Origin: Pseudomonas turukhanskensis
GTDB lineage: Bacteria; Pseudomonadota; Gammaproteobacteria; Pseudomonadales; Pseudomonadaceae
DNA: 36,637 nt
NCBI RefSeq assembly: GCF_027922365.1
Contig: NZ_BSFN01000032.1
Coordinates: 1-36,637, forward strand
Direction: 5' to 3'
Within the stretch, counting starts at the first letter, position 1. Each line of letters begins with the position of its first letter. Below, in pieces: positions 1 to 8,167 of the stretch. The position numbers and the translations under genes were made by a program. Below the pieces are notes generated by a model. The model was not told the origin of the DNA. It was given only the letters and a program-made list of their open reading frames with translations, and did not search any database.

Positions 1-240
1 ACTGGGAAAGGTGCAAAAACCTCCGTCATTGCGGCGCAGGCCGGAATCCGGAGTGTTGGGGCTGACGTTTAATTCGCGTCGTAAACTGCCGCCGTAATTG
101 CTTGCCTGGCAGGTTTATGTTGCGTTTGCGAGCCTGGATTCCGGCCTACGCCGGAATGATGGGGAAAGGTGCAAAAACCTCCGTCGTTCCGGCGCAGGCC
201 GGAATCCAGAATGTTGGAGCTGACGTTTACTTCGCACCCG
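1..240. repeat. Duplicated intergenic segment with palindromic 'PAQAGIQ' repeats
   Basis: No gene is supported here. A segment at about 4-76 is repeated directly at about 162-234 with few differences (both start GGAAAGGTGCAAAAACC and run on to GCTGACGTTTA). Each copy holds the short repeat CCGTCATTnCGGCGCAGG followed by GGAATCC (23-52 and 181-210), and an inverted copy lies between them (135-162). This motif is a very common intergenic repeat of proteobacteria; read as protein it gives spurious 'VPAQAGIQ' strings. It recurs at 1941-1970 and 25634-25663. The left copy may continue beyond the window edge. Confidence 0.8.
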
Positions 241-293
241 CAAACCGCTGCCGCAGGAGTCAGCTCAGACCGCACCCTGCGCAAACATCGCCA

Positions 294-935
294 TCAATTG
301 GCGACCGTAAACCGCTTGCGCAACTGCTTGCCCTGTTCCAACTCATCCACAATCGCCACCGCCAGGTCTTCCACGCTGATGCCCGCTGGCGCTGCGCCGT
401 CCATCAACAAGTCTTCGCCACCCACGCGGTATTTGCCGCTGCGGCTGCCGGGTTGCAGCAAGGCCGGCGGCGACACAAAGGTCCACACCAGGTCCTGTTC
501 ATCGCGTAGCTGATTCAGATGCTGGCGCGCGCCTTCTGCGCCGTTCTTGTAGGCCGCCGGAAAGTCCGGGGTGTCGATCAGTTGCAGGCCTGGCGCCACA
601 TACAAACTGCCGGCGCCGCCGACCACCAACAAGCGCGGCACCTTGGCTGCCTTGCTCGCTGCCACGATGGCGCTGCTGCCCTTAAGAAACAGCGGCAGGA
701 TATCGGCCTTGTCCCAGCCTGGATTGAAGGCGCTGACCACGGCGTCATGACCGTTGAGCACGGTCGCCAGCGCAGCAGCGTCGTAGGCGTCGGCTTTCAC
801 TGCGTTGAGCTGGGCATGGGCGGGCAGTTTTTCCGGGTGCTGAACAATGCCGGTCACTTGGTGGCCACGGTTCAAGGCTTCTTGCAAAACGGCCGCGCCG
901 ACAAAACCACCGGCGCCGATCAGGGCAATTTTCAT
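294..935 (-). CDS. NAD(P)-dependent oxidoreductase, NmrA/YwnB-like (NAD(P)H-binding)
   Basis: A 213-residue single-domain Rossmann protein. It begins MKIALIGAGGFVGAAVLQEAL, whose GxGGFVG glycine-rich loop is typical of atypical short-chain dehydrogenases of the NAD(P)H-binding (NmrA-like) group. A second family-like stretch, LLVVGGAGSLYV, lies mid-protein. The ATG at 935 is chosen because GGAGAC sits 5 bases upstream and the Rossmann fold starts there; a longer frame reaches 974 without signals. It is probably cytosolic with unknown substrate. It diverges from the LysR gene at 1039 with about 100 bp between them, the usual layout for a LysR regulator and its target. Family call is firm, specific reaction unknown. 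Confidence 0.85.
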   Translation of the reverse strand: MKIALIGAGGFVGAAVLQEALNRGHQVTGIVQHPEKLPAHAQLNAVKADAYDAAALATVLNGHDAVVSAFNPGWDKADILPLFLKGSSAIVAASKAAKVPRLLVVGGAGSLYVAPGLQLIDTPDFPAAYKNGAEGARQHLNQLRDEQDLVWTFVSPPALLQPGSRSGKYRVGGEDLLMDGAAPAGISVEDLAVAIVDELEQGKQLRKRFTVAN

Positions 936-1011
936 AGGGTGTCTCCAGGTAGGTAAGTAACTGGTGGCCATCATCTGCGATGGGTAAAGCGCAGAGAAAT
1001 AGGCTAAAAAG

Positions 1012-1036
1012 GCTTAAACACTTAAGCAGAACTTAA
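1012..1036. promoter_or_regulatory. Candidate LysR operator: overlapping CTTAA palindromes
   Basis: GCTTAAACACTTAAGC (1012-1027) is a perfect 6-4-6 inverted repeat. TTAAG-CAGAA-CTTAA (1022-1036) overlaps it, giving three CTTAA units just before the LysR start codon at 1039. The position suits autoregulation and control of the divergent oxidoreductase. Assignment to this LysR protein is inference. Confidence 0.4.
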
Positions 1037-1038
1037 TA

Positions 1039-1929
1039 ATGGAACAGCTCAAGCGCATGGCGGTGTTTGCTACCGTGGTGGATAAAGGCTCGATGGTGGC
1101 CGCCGCCGCTGAACTGGGCATGACCGCCTCGGCCGTCAGCCAGCAGATCAGCAAACTCGAAGCCAGCACCCAGGTCAGCCTGCTGCACCGCACCACGCGC
1201 AAGCTGACGCTCACCGAAGCCGGGGCCACCTTTTACCGCAGCTGTGCCCAGGTGCTGGCGCTGGCCCAGGACGCCGAGCAGCGGTTGCTGGAGCTGCGCG
1301 ATGCGCCGGTGGGCGAGTTGCGCATCGCAGCGCCAGTGGGCTTTGCCGGAGGGCGCCTGAGCCGGGCACTGGCGCCGCTGCTTGCGGCCCATCGGCAATT
1401 GCGCCTGCAGGTGTTTTTTGACGATGAACAGGTGAACTTGATCGAACAGCGCATCGATATCGCCCTGCGCATCGGCAGGCTGGAAAGCTCAAGCCTGGTG
1501 GCGCGCCATGTGATCGACTGGAACGCCGTGCTCTGCGCTGCGCCCTCCTATCTGGCGCAACACACGCCGATTGAAGCGCCGGAGCAACTGGCCGATCTCG
1601 ACTGGCTGAACCTCAGCACCCAGCACCTGCCGCAGCAATTGCTGTTCACCCACGTGAACGGTGAAGAGCGCCGGCTCAAGCTGGAAAGCCGCATTAGCTG
1701 CAACAACATGATTGCCGCGCGTGAGTTCACCCTGGCGGGTATGGGGTTTTCCATTCAGCCCGAGCCTGAAGTACGTGGCGAATTGGCCAGCGGGCGGCTG
1801 CAACGGCTGCTGCCCGAGTGGCAACACGCGCCGCTGCCGATTTACCTGGTTACACCCCGGCGCGACGCGCAGCCGGCGAAAGTGCGCTATGCCATAGAGG
1901 CGCTGAAGCAGAATTTGCAGCGGGGGTGA
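1039..1929 (+). CDS. LysR-family transcriptional regulator (CrgA-like)
   Basis: A 296-residue LysR regulator of normal family length. The N-terminal winged helix-turn-helix is clear at about residues 2-60 (GSMVAAAAELGMTASAVSQQ, then KLEASTQVSLLHRTTRKL), followed by a LysR substrate-binding domain from about residue 88 to the end (GELRIAAPVGFAGGR, DIALRIG). The LHRTTRKLTLTEAG linker is typical of the CrgA-like subgroup. No strong ribosome-binding site precedes ATG 1039; the start is chosen because the HTH begins at once. It is divergent from the NAD(P)-binding oxidoreductase at 294-935, which is the likely target. Effector unknown. Confidence 0.9.
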   Translation: MEQLKRMAVFATVVDKGSMVAAAAELGMTASAVSQQISKLEASTQVSLLHRTTRKLTLTEAGATFYRSCAQVLALAQDAEQRLLELRDAPVGELRIAAPVGFAGGRLSRALAPLLAAHRQLRLQVFFDDEQVNLIEQRIDIALRIGRLESSSLVARHVIDWNAVLCAAPSYLAQHTPIEAPEQLADLDWLNLSTQHLPQQLLFTHVNGEERRLKLESRISCNNMIAAREFTLAGMGFSIQPEPEVRGELASGRLQRLLPEWQHAPLPIYLVTPRRDAQPAKVRYAIEALKQNLQRG

Positions 1930-1940
1930 TAGGCATCCCG

Positions 1941-1970
1941 CCGTCATTGCCGCGCAGGCGCGAATCCAGG
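1941..1970. repeat. Short palindromic intergenic repeat ('PAQAGIQ' type)
   Basis: CCGTCATTGCCGCGCAGG followed by CGCGAATCCAGG, same family as the copies at 23-52 and 181-210. It lies 12 bp after the LysR stop codon. The rest of 1971-2201 shows no gene; a TATAAG hexamer at 2178-2183 could be the -10 element for the next gene. Confidence 0.75.
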
Positions 1971-2201
1971 CTCGTTCGGTGGCCGCAGATCATGACGCGG
2001 GGGCGAGGTGGGGCGGGGTAATTCTTGCGAAACCTTCCAAAGCAACGTCACTCACATGCCAACGATTTGCCCTGCTTCGCGTTCCCAGGGTCGGCATCTG
2101 CAACGGGCTGTGAGAGGATGGGCCCCAGCCGGCCTCGGACAGCACACGTACCCAGGCATGCCCTCAGACTTCTGGCATATAAGGACCCTTGATAAAAGCT
2201 G

Positions 2202-3095
2202 ATGAAGACTCCCAAACGCATTGAACCCCTGATTGAAGATGGCTTGGTCGATGAGGTGCTGCGCCCGCTTATGAGCGGCAAGGAAGCAGCAGTGTATGTG
2301 GTGCGCTGCGGTAAAGAGTTACGTTGTGCCAAGGTTTACAAGGAAGCCAACAAACGCAGCTTCCGCCAGGCTGCCGAATACCAGGAAGGCCGCAAGGTCC
2401 GTAATAGCCGCGACGCCCGGGCCATGGCCAAGGGTTCCAAGCACGGCCGTAAAGAGCAGGAAGAAAACTGGCAGAACGCCGAAGTCTCGGCCCTGTTCCG
2501 CCTGGCCAGCGCCGGGGTGCGCGTGCCCAAGCCTTTCGATTTCCTCGACGGCGTGCTGCTGATGGAAATGATCGCCGGCGCCGACGGCGATGCCGCACCG
2601 CGCTTGAACGACGTGGTGATGGAGCCCGACGAAGCGCGCGAATACCACGCTTTCCTGATCCGTCAGATCGTGCTGATGCTGTGTGCCGGCCTGGTGCATG
2701 GCGATCTTTCGGAATTCAACGTGCTCCTGGACGCCAATGGCCCGGTGATCATCGACCTGCCGCAAGCGGTAGATGCCGCTGGCAACAACCACGCCTTCAG
2801 CATGCTGGAGCGGGACGTCGGCAACATGGCCGCCTACTTTGGCCGCTATGCGCCGGAGCTCAAGGCTACTCGTTACGCCAAGGAAATGTGGGCGCTGTAC
2901 GAAGCCGGCACCTTGCACCCGACGAGCGTGCTTACCGGCGAGTTTGCCGAGGAAGAAGAGAGCGCGGACGTTGGCGCGGTGATGCGCGAAATTGAAGCCG
3001 CGCGGTTGGATGAGCAGCGCAAGCAGGCCGCCCGTGCCGACGCCGAAGGCCCGGCCAAAACGGACGAGCCGCCACCGCCGCCTTGGTTGCAATAA
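2202..3095 (+). CDS. PA4780-family RIO1-like protein kinase
   Basis: A 297-residue atypical serine kinase of the RIO1 family. Visible motifs: flexible ATP loop GKEAAVYVV (residues 26-34), catalytic lysine K44 in CAKVYK, catalytic loop HGDLSEFNVLL with D168, and the metal-binding segment IIDLPQAVD with D185, which in RIO kinases replaces the DFG motif of ordinary kinases. As in other RIO proteins, the activation loop and substrate lobe are short. The C-terminal 50 residues are Glu/Lys-rich and end in a proline run. Bacterial targets of this family are not established. No good Shine-Dalgarno is seen; the ATG at 2202 fits the family N-terminus. It appears to be a single-gene unit bounded by repeats. 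Confidence 0.9.
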   Translation: MKTPKRIEPLIEDGLVDEVLRPLMSGKEAAVYVVRCGKELRCAKVYKEANKRSFRQAAEYQEGRKVRNSRDARAMAKGSKHGRKEQEENWQNAEVSALFRLASAGVRVPKPFDFLDGVLLMEMIAGADGDAAPRLNDVVMEPDEAREYHAFLIRQIVLMLCAGLVHGDLSEFNVLLDANGPVIIDLPQAVDAAGNNHAFSMLERDVGNMAAYFGRYAPELKATRYAKEMWALYEAGTLHPTSVLTGEFAEEEESADVGAVMREIEAARLDEQRKQAARADAEGPAKTDEPPPPPWLQ

Positions 3096-3101
3096 ACGGA
3101 C

Positions 3102-3261
3102 GTAGGTTGGGTTGAGCCGTAGGCGAAGCCCAACGATACGCAGGGGTGCGCCCCAGCCCCATTGCCAAACTGATCGCCGGCGCACATTGCGTCCTGTTTG
3201 GCGGCGGTGGCAGCGCAATTTTTGCGCATCGTTGGGCTTCGCTACGCTCAACCCAACCTAC
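3102..3261. repeat. Imperfect inverted repeat, ~37-bp arms ('VGWVERS' type)
   Basis: The left arm (3102-3139, starting GTAGGTTGGGTTGAGC) and right arm (about 3225-3261, ending GCTCAACCCAACCTAC) are near-perfect reverse complements separated by about 85 bp. Read as protein on the minus strand it gives the spurious 'MVGWVERSEAQ' string seen beside many bacterial genes. The copy lies 6 bp after the kinase stop codon and 32 bp before the next start. It may act as a terminator-like structure but has no T-tract. Confidence 0.75.
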
Positions 3262-3293
3262 CAACTTACGCCCCAGAATTTTTGAAGCCCGCC

Positions 3294-4154
3294 ATGCCGT
3301 TACGCCACGCCCTGCTTGCCCTGCTGGTTACCCTGATCTGGGGTGTGAACTTCGTGGTGATCAAGGTGGGTTTGCAGGATTTCCCGCCGCTGTTGTTCTG
3401 TGCATTGCGTTTTGCCTTGGCCGCGTTGCCGCTGCTGTTTCTGCGTGGGCCGATGCCGGCACCGCTGTGGCGGATTGTGCAGATCGGCCTGCTGCTGGGC
3501 GTCTTCAAGTTCGGCGTGCTGTTTGTCGGCATGCACCTGGGGATGCCGGCTGGCTTGTCCTCGCTGGTGCTGCAAAGCCAGGTGTTCTTCACCATTGTGA
3601 TTGCCGCTGTGATGCTCGGCGAACGGCCCAGCCACCGCGCCTTGGCGGGCCTAGCGTTGGCCGCCTGCGGGCTGGTGCTGATTGGTTGGCAGCGGCCCAT
3701 GGGTGACAGCCTGCTGGCTTTTGCCCTGGTGGTGTTCGCCGCCTTGATGTGGGCCTTCTCGAATATTGCCACCAAGCGCTCCGGCGCCACCGACATGCTG
3801 CGTTTGATCTGCTGGATCAGCCTGATTCCGCCGCTGCCATTGCTGGCGCTTTCCTATGTATTCGAAGGCCCGGATGCAATCAGCTTCGCCCTGACACACC
3901 TCACCCTGCGTGGGATTGCCGCACTGCTGTTTATCGCTTTCCTCGCCACCACCGTGGGCTTTGCCATCTGGAGCTTTCTGCTGCGCCGTTATCCGGCCAG
4001 CGTGGTGACGCCCTTCGCCCTGGCGGTGCCGGTTTCCGGGTTGTTGGCTGGTTGGCTGCTGCTCGATGAGCAATTGAGTTCGTTGAGTTGGCTGGCCTGT
4101 GCACTGGTGTTTGTCGGCCTGGCGGTGACGGTGTTGCCCAAACGTCGGGCTTGA
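3294..4154 (+). CDS. eamA: EamA-type DMT exporter (O-acetylserine/cysteine exporter-like)
   Basis: A 286-residue inner-membrane protein of the drug/metabolite transporter superfamily, with two EamA domains and about ten hydrophobic segments. The start MPLRHALLALLVTLIWGVNF and the stretch GMPAGLSSLVLQSQVFFTI closely resemble E. coli EamA (YdeD), an exporter of O-acetylserine and cysteine, as I recall that sequence. The ATG at 3294 is chosen because the first membrane helix starts there; the frame is open further upstream only through the inverted repeat. The next gene on this strand is ferritin, 58 bp downstream. Family is certain; the substrate is inferred from similarity and should not be taken as shown. 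Confidence 0.85.
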   Translation: MPLRHALLALLVTLIWGVNFVVIKVGLQDFPPLLFCALRFALAALPLLFLRGPMPAPLWRIVQIGLLLGVFKFGVLFVGMHLGMPAGLSSLVLQSQVFFTIVIAAVMLGERPSHRALAGLALAACGLVLIGWQRPMGDSLLAFALVVFAALMWAFSNIATKRSGATDMLRLICWISLIPPLPLLALSYVFEGPDAISFALTHLTLRGIAALLFIAFLATTVGFAIWSFLLRRYPASVVTPFALAVPVSGLLAGWLLLDEQLSSLSWLACALVFVGLAVTVLPKRRA

Positions 4155-4212
4155 CCGCTCAGGCTTGGCGGCCGAAGCTTTCGTCTTCGGTTTTTAGTGC
4201 GGGGAAATGGCA

Positions 4213-4677
4213 ATGCAGGGCAATAACGAAGTCGTCGAATACCTGAAGGATCTGCTGCGCGGCGAATTGTCTGCCCGCGACCAGTATTTCCTGCATTCGC
4301 GCATGTACCAGGACTGGGGCTTCAACAAGCTCTACGAGCGCATCAACCACGAAATGGAAGAAGAAACCCAGCACGCCGATGCGCTGCTGCAGCGCATCCT
4401 GTTTCTGGAAAGCACCCCGGACATGACGCCAAAACCCATGTTCCCGGGCGCCACCGTGCCAGACATGCTGCGCAGCGATCTCAAGCTGGAATACGAAGTA
4501 CGCGCCGCCCTGAGCAAAGGCGTAGCCCTGTGCGAAACCCACAAGGACTACATCAGCCGCGACATCCTGATTCTGCAACTGCAAGACACTGAGGAAGATC
4601 ACGCCTACTGGCTAGAGCAGCAGTTGGGTTTGATTGACCGTATCGGCCTGGAAAATTACCTGCAATCGCAGGCGTGA
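4213..4677 (+). CDS. ftnA: Ferritin FtnA (formerly called bacterioferritin BfrA)
   Basis: A 154-residue four-helix ferritin storing iron as a 24-mer. Ferroxidase ligands expected from E. coli Bfr are present: E18, E51 and H54 (EEETQH), an internal Glu near 93, and E127/H130 (EEDH). At the position of the heme-binding Met52 of bacterioferritin the residue is Thr52. This matches P. aeruginosa PA4235, first named BfrA and later shown to be a heme-free ferritin, FtnA. So this is probably a heme-less ferritin although automatic annotation would say bacterioferritin. The second ATG (4213) is chosen over 4207 because MQGN begins the family and GGGG lies 8 bases upstream. Confidence 0.88.
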   Translation: MQGNNEVVEYLKDLLRGELSARDQYFLHSRMYQDWGFNKLYERINHEMEEETQHADALLQRILFLESTPDMTPKPMFPGATVPDMLRSDLKLEYEVRAALSKGVALCETHKDYISRDILILQLQDTEEDHAYWLEQQLGLIDRIGLENYLQSQA

Positions 4678-4686
4678 TACTCAACA

Positions 4687-4765
4687 GTAGGGCGAATAAG
4701 CGCGTAGCGATTATCTGCCGTCGATCGTGAATCGGCGGATATCGCGACGGCGATATTCGCCCTAC
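4687..4765. repeat. GTAGGGCGAATA inverted-repeat element, copy 1
   Basis: A 79-bp element bounded by GTAGGGCGAATA and TATTCGCCCTAC with internal GGCGGATAT-type symmetry. It fills the gap between the convergent ftnA and cueR genes. Four more copies are in the window (13780, 15441, 22322, 26829). The small size, terminal inverted repeats and absence of a coding frame suggest a MITE or REP-like element. Confidence 0.8.
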
Positions 4766-4775
4766 GCCGCTCTTG

Positions 4776-5174
4776 CTACCCGCAACACCCTTTCTCCAAA
4801 TCCTTCAATATCGGGCAATCCGGGCGGTCGTCGCCGTGGCAGCTGTGCGCCAGCTCCTGCAAGGTGTCGCGCAGGCTGGTGAGTTCTTCGATCTTGCGGT
4901 TCAGCGCCTCGATATGGTCGCGCGCCAGGGCCTTTACGTCGGCACTGGCACGTTGACGGTCTTGCCAGAGCGTGAGCAGCCTGCCCACTTCTTCCAGCGA
5001 AAACCCCAGGTCGCGCGAGCGTTTGATAAACGCCAGAGTGTGCAGGTCTTGCGGCTGGTAATGGCGGTAGCCCGCTTCACTGCGATGGGCCGGTTGCAGC
5101 AGGCCGATGCTTTCGTAGTAGCGGATCATCTTGGCGCTCAGGCCCGAGCGTGTTGCCGCTTGGCCGATGTTCAT
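4776..5174 (-). CDS. cueR: Copper-responsive MerR-family activator CueR
   Basis: A 132-residue MerR regulator. The N-terminal winged helix (NIGQAATRSGLSAKMIRYYE) is followed by a long dimerisation helix and a C-terminal metal loop with C112 and C120 (CHGDDRPDC), the spacing that binds Cu(I), Ag(I) or Au(I) in E. coli CueR. Ser77 is at the position where CueR has Ser and divalent-metal sensors have Cys. The end is Cys-rich (GCCG). The start codon overlaps the copA stop by 4 bp (ATGA), so cueR is the second gene of a copA-cueR operon. It probably controls that operon through the promoter at 7591-7621. Confidence 0.93.
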   Translation of the reverse strand: MNIGQAATRSGLSAKMIRYYESIGLLQPAHRSEAGYRHYQPQDLHTLAFIKRSRDLGFSLEEVGRLLTLWQDRQRASADVKALARDHIEALNRKIEELTSLRDTLQELAHSCHGDDRPDCPILKDLEKGCCG

Positions 5175-7561
5175 TGCTCGTTCTCCTCGAAGTCAGGCTT
5201 CCAGCGTTTTAGCAGCAACGCATTACTCACCACGCTGACGCTCGACAACGCCATGGCAGCGCCCGCCAGCATGGGGTTCAGCAGCCCGAACGCCGCCAGC
5301 GGAATGCCCACCAGGTTATAGATAAAGGCCCAGAACAGGTTCTGGCGGATCTTGGCGTAGGTGCGTCGGCTGATATCCAGCGCTGCTGGCACCAGACGTG
5401 GGTCGCCGCGCATCAGGGTAATGCCGGCGGCCTGCATGGCCACGTCGGTGCCGCCGCCCATGGCGATGCCCACGTCGGCGGCTGCCAATGCCGGTGCATC
5501 GTTGATCCCATCGCCCACCATGGCCACGGTGGCGTGCTGTTTCAGGCCATTGACCAGCGCCGACTTGTCGCCAGGCAGCACCTGAGCATGCACCGACTCG
5601 ATACCCAGAGCAGTGCCCACGGCCTGGGCGCTGCCCTGGTTGTCGCCGCTGATCAAGTGGCAGGTGATCAGCCGCTGGCGCAACGCCGCAATGGCCGCCG
5701 CGGCGCCGGGCTTGAGGGTGTCGCCAAAGGCCAGCAGGCCCAGCACCTGTGGTGTTGGTTGCAGCTCCAGCAGCCAGGACAGGGTGCGGCCTTCGGCCTC
5801 CCAGGCGCTGGCCTGGGCGTCGAAGTGCTCGCCCGGCAGTTTGCTTTCATCGAGTAGACGGCGATTGCCCAGGGCCAGCTGCCGCCCGTTGACCGCGCCG
5901 GCAATACCGCGCCCAGCCAACGCGCGGGCGGCGGTCACCGTCGGCAGCGTGAGGCCGCGCGCTTCACAGGCTTGCAGCACCGCCTTGGCCAGCGGGTGTT
6001 CGCTACCCTGTTGCAGCGCACCGGCCAGGCTCAACAGCTCGGTCTCATCCTGGCTCGCGTGTAGATGAACAATCTGCGGGCTGCCGGAGGTGAGGGTGCC
6101 GGTCTTGTCGAAGGCCACCACGCTCACCTTGTGGGCAATCTCCAGCGCCTGCGCATCCTTGATCAAAATGCCATGTTTGGCCGCCACGCCGGTGCCAGCC
6201 ATGATCGCCGTTGGCGTAGCCAGGCCCAGGGCACAGGGGCAGGCAATCACCAGCACCGCCACGGCATTGAGCAGCGCCGTTTCCACGCTGCTGCCGGCCA
6301 GCAGCCAGCCGGCCAGGGTGAGCAGGGCGGCGACAATCACCACCGGCACAAACACCTGGCTGACCCGGTCCACCAGCTTCTGAATCGGCGCCTTGGCGGC
6401 CTGGGCGTCTTCCACCAGGCGGATGATGCGCGCCAATACGGTCTCGCCGCCCAACGCCTGAGTGCGCACCAGCAACCGGCCTTCGCCATTGATGGCGCCG
6501 CTGGTTACGCAGTCGCCAGGCACCTTGGCTTGCGGCAAGCTTTCACCGCTGATCAAGGCTTCGTCGGCATGGCTCTGGCCTTCCACCACCTCACCATCCA
6601 CGGCAAAACGCTCGCCCGGTTTCACCACAATCAGATCGCCCAGGGCGATGGCGCCGATCGCCACCCGTTCCTCCACACCGTCACGCAGACGCACCGCACT
6701 GTTGGGGCGCAATGCTTCGAGGGCACGAATGGCACTGGCCGTCTGGCGTTTGGCGCGGCTTTCCAGGTATTTGCCCAGCAGCACCAGGCTGATCACTACC
6801 GCAGCCGCTTCGAAATACAGATGGGGCATGGCGCCGGCCGGTGCGCTCCACCATTGGTAGAGGCTCAAGCCGTAGGCGGCGCTGGTGCCCAGGGCCACAA
6901 GCAAATCCATATTGCCGGCACCGGCGCGTACCGCTTTGTAGGCGGCGATATAAAAGCGCGCGCCGAGGATAAATTGCACCGGTGTGGCCAGCGCGAACTG
7001 CACCCAGGCCGGCAGCATCCAGTGCACGCCCGCCCACTCCAGCAGCATGGGGGCCAGCAGTGGCAAAGACAGCGCGATGGCCAGCAACACGGTCCAGCGT
7101 TCACGCTGTAAACGGCGCTGCGGATCGTGCTGCGGTTGGGCCTCGCTGACCACGCTGGCGCTGTAGCCGGCGTTGTGTATGGCGGCCAGCAGCGGGGCCG
7201 GGTCGGTGTTGCCGAGCAACTCGAGATGGGCGCGTTCGGTGGCGAGGTTCACGCTGACGGCGCTTACGCCCGGCACCTGGGCCAGCGCCCGTTCGATGCG
7301 GCCGGCACAGCTGGCGCAGGTCATGCCGGTGATGGCCAGTTCCAGGCGTTGGCTGGGCACGCTGTAGCCAGCGCCTTGTACGGCTTCGATCAGGCGGGGC
7401 AGGGCATCGGCCGGGGCCTGGATACGGGCGTGCTCGGTGGCCAGGTTGACGCTGGCCTGCTGCACGCCGGACACGGCTTGCAGCGCGCGCTCGACGCGGC
7501 CGGCGCATCCGGCGCAGGTCATGCCTTGGATCGGTAGGTCGAACGCTGAGGGGCTGGTCAT
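5171..7561 (-). CDS. copA: Copper-exporting P1B-type ATPase CopA
   Basis: A 796-residue P1B-1 ATPase that pumps Cu(I) from cytoplasm to periplasm. Two N-terminal heavy-metal-binding domains carry GMTCAGC (C16, C19) and GMTCASC (C82, C85). The membrane metal site is CPC at 441-443, the phosphorylation site is DKTGT with D485, SEHPLA is the nucleotide-binding HP motif, and GDGIND is near 683. Eight membrane segments are expected for the family and plausible here. ATG 7561 is preceded by GGAGAT. It overlaps cueR by 4 bp downstream and is driven by a CueR-type promoter. No CopZ chaperone gene lies in the window. Confidence 0.96.
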   Translation of the reverse strand: MTSPSAFDLPIQGMTCAGCAGRVERALQAVSGVQQASVNLATEHARIQAPADALPRLIEAVQGAGYSVPSQRLELAITGMTCASCAGRIERALAQVPGVSAVSVNLATERAHLELLGNTDPAPLLAAIHNAGYSASVVSEAQPQHDPQRRLQRERWTVLLAIALSLPLLAPMLLEWAGVHWMLPAWVQFALATPVQFILGARFYIAAYKAVRAGAGNMDLLVALGTSAAYGLSLYQWWSAPAGAMPHLYFEAAAVVISLVLLGKYLESRAKRQTASAIRALEALRPNSAVRLRDGVEERVAIGAIALGDLIVVKPGERFAVDGEVVEGQSHADEALISGESLPQAKVPGDCVTSGAINGEGRLLVRTQALGGETVLARIIRLVEDAQAAKAPIQKLVDRVSQVFVPVVIVAALLTLAGWLLAGSSVETALLNAVAVLVIACPCALGLATPTAIMAGTGVAAKHGILIKDAQALEIAHKVSVVAFDKTGTLTSGSPQIVHLHASQDETELLSLAGALQQGSEHPLAKAVLQACEARGLTLPTVTAARALAGRGIAGAVNGRQLALGNRRLLDESKLPGEHFDAQASAWEAEGRTLSWLLELQPTPQVLGLLAFGDTLKPGAAAAIAALRQRLITCHLISGDNQGSAQAVGTALGIESVHAQVLPGDKSALVNGLKQHATVAMVGDGINDAPALAAADVGIAMGGGTDVAMQAAGITLMRGDPRLVPAALDISRRTYAKIRQNLFWAFIYNLVGIPLAAFGLLNPMLAGAAMALSSVSVVSNALLLKRWKPDFEENEQ

Positions 7562-7590
7562 GGGGGGCGATCTCCAGTGAGTTCGCTTAC

Positions 7591-7621
7591 AGGATCAACC
7601 TTGACCTGTGGGTAAGGTCAA
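7591..7621 (-). promoter_or_regulatory. CueR-type copA promoter with 19-bp spacer and dyad operator
   Basis: On the minus strand a -35 TTGACC (7621-7616) is separated by exactly 19 bp from GATCCT (7596-7591). The spacer holds the dyad CCTTGACC/GGTCAAGG (7599-7606 and 7616-7623, 9 bp apart). Overlong spacers and such dyads are the hallmark of MerR-family activated promoters, and the E. coli copA promoter has the same plan (TTGACC, 19 bp, TAACCT). The copA ATG is 30 bp downstream. Confidence 0.85.
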
Positions 7622-7664
7622 GGGCTGGGTGATGTTTGTTCTGGTTTTGGTGGAGGTATTTTTT

Positions 7665-8167
7665 ACCGCGTGTGCTGGGCGTTTTTGTTTCGCGCCTTAC
7701 GCGCGAGTCACTTTTGTCATTGTCGGAATGCCGAACCAGACAAAAGTAACCAAAAACGCTAGCCCCAGCATACGGCCCTTCGCTTCGCTGCGGGTGCTCG
7801 CTCCGGCCTCCTGAAGGGGCGGGCAGATCACCAGCGGTAGATCAAAAGCCCCTCACCCCAACCCTCTCCCGCACGCGGGAGAGGGGCCAGAACGGAGTGA
7901 GGCGGCCGGCATACGTCACCCCTCGCCCGCTTGCGGGAGAGGGGCCGGGGGTGAGGGGCTTTTGATCTTGATCTACCGCTTGTGATCTACCCGCCCCTTC
8001 AGCCCGGCCCCTGGAGCGACGACGGAGGGAGGGGACCTGGAGCGAAGCGGAAGGCCCAGGTAGGGGCAAGCCCTTTTGGTTTCTTTTATGTGGTTCGGCA
8101 TTCCGACGACTGATAAAAGAAACTCGCGCGTAAGGCGCGAAACAAAACGCCCAGCGCACGCGGTAAT
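7665..8167. repeat. Large imperfect inverted repeat (~200-bp arms) in a gene-free gap
   Basis: No gene is supported between 7562 and 8279. The left arm (about 7665-7866: ACCGCGTGTGCTGGGCG, then GGAATGCCGAACCA, then GAAGGGGCGGG, GCGGTAGATCAAAAGCC) is repeated in reverse complement at about 7940-8167 in the same order. Between and within the arms lies the CCCTCACC/GGGAGAGGGG repeat. A third partial copy of the arm end is at 8226-8271 (rc GTGTGCTGGGCATTTCC) and a GGTGCGCGAAGCACACCC repeat at 8201-8221. The block could form a large cruciform or transcript hairpin. Confidence 0.8.
7849..7958. repeat. CCCTCACC...GGGAGAGGGG repeat pair, copy 1
   Basis: CCCCTCACCCCAACCCTCTC with CCCGCACGCGGGAGAGGGG, then CCTCGCCCGCTTGCGGGAG and a GGGGGTGAGGGG end. 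It is itself palindromic and forms the centre of the larger inverted structure. Related copies: 19979-20071, 27872-27959, 35582-35684. Confidence 0.75.

Noticed and set aside
102..509. Plus-strand open frames over the left-edge repeats
   Set aside because: They consist of translated repeat ('VPAQAGIQ') and the antisense of the oxidoreductase gene.
6065..7111. Plus-strand open frame (348 codons) opposite copA
   Set aside because: Antisense shadow of a well-conserved ATPase; no family features or start signals.
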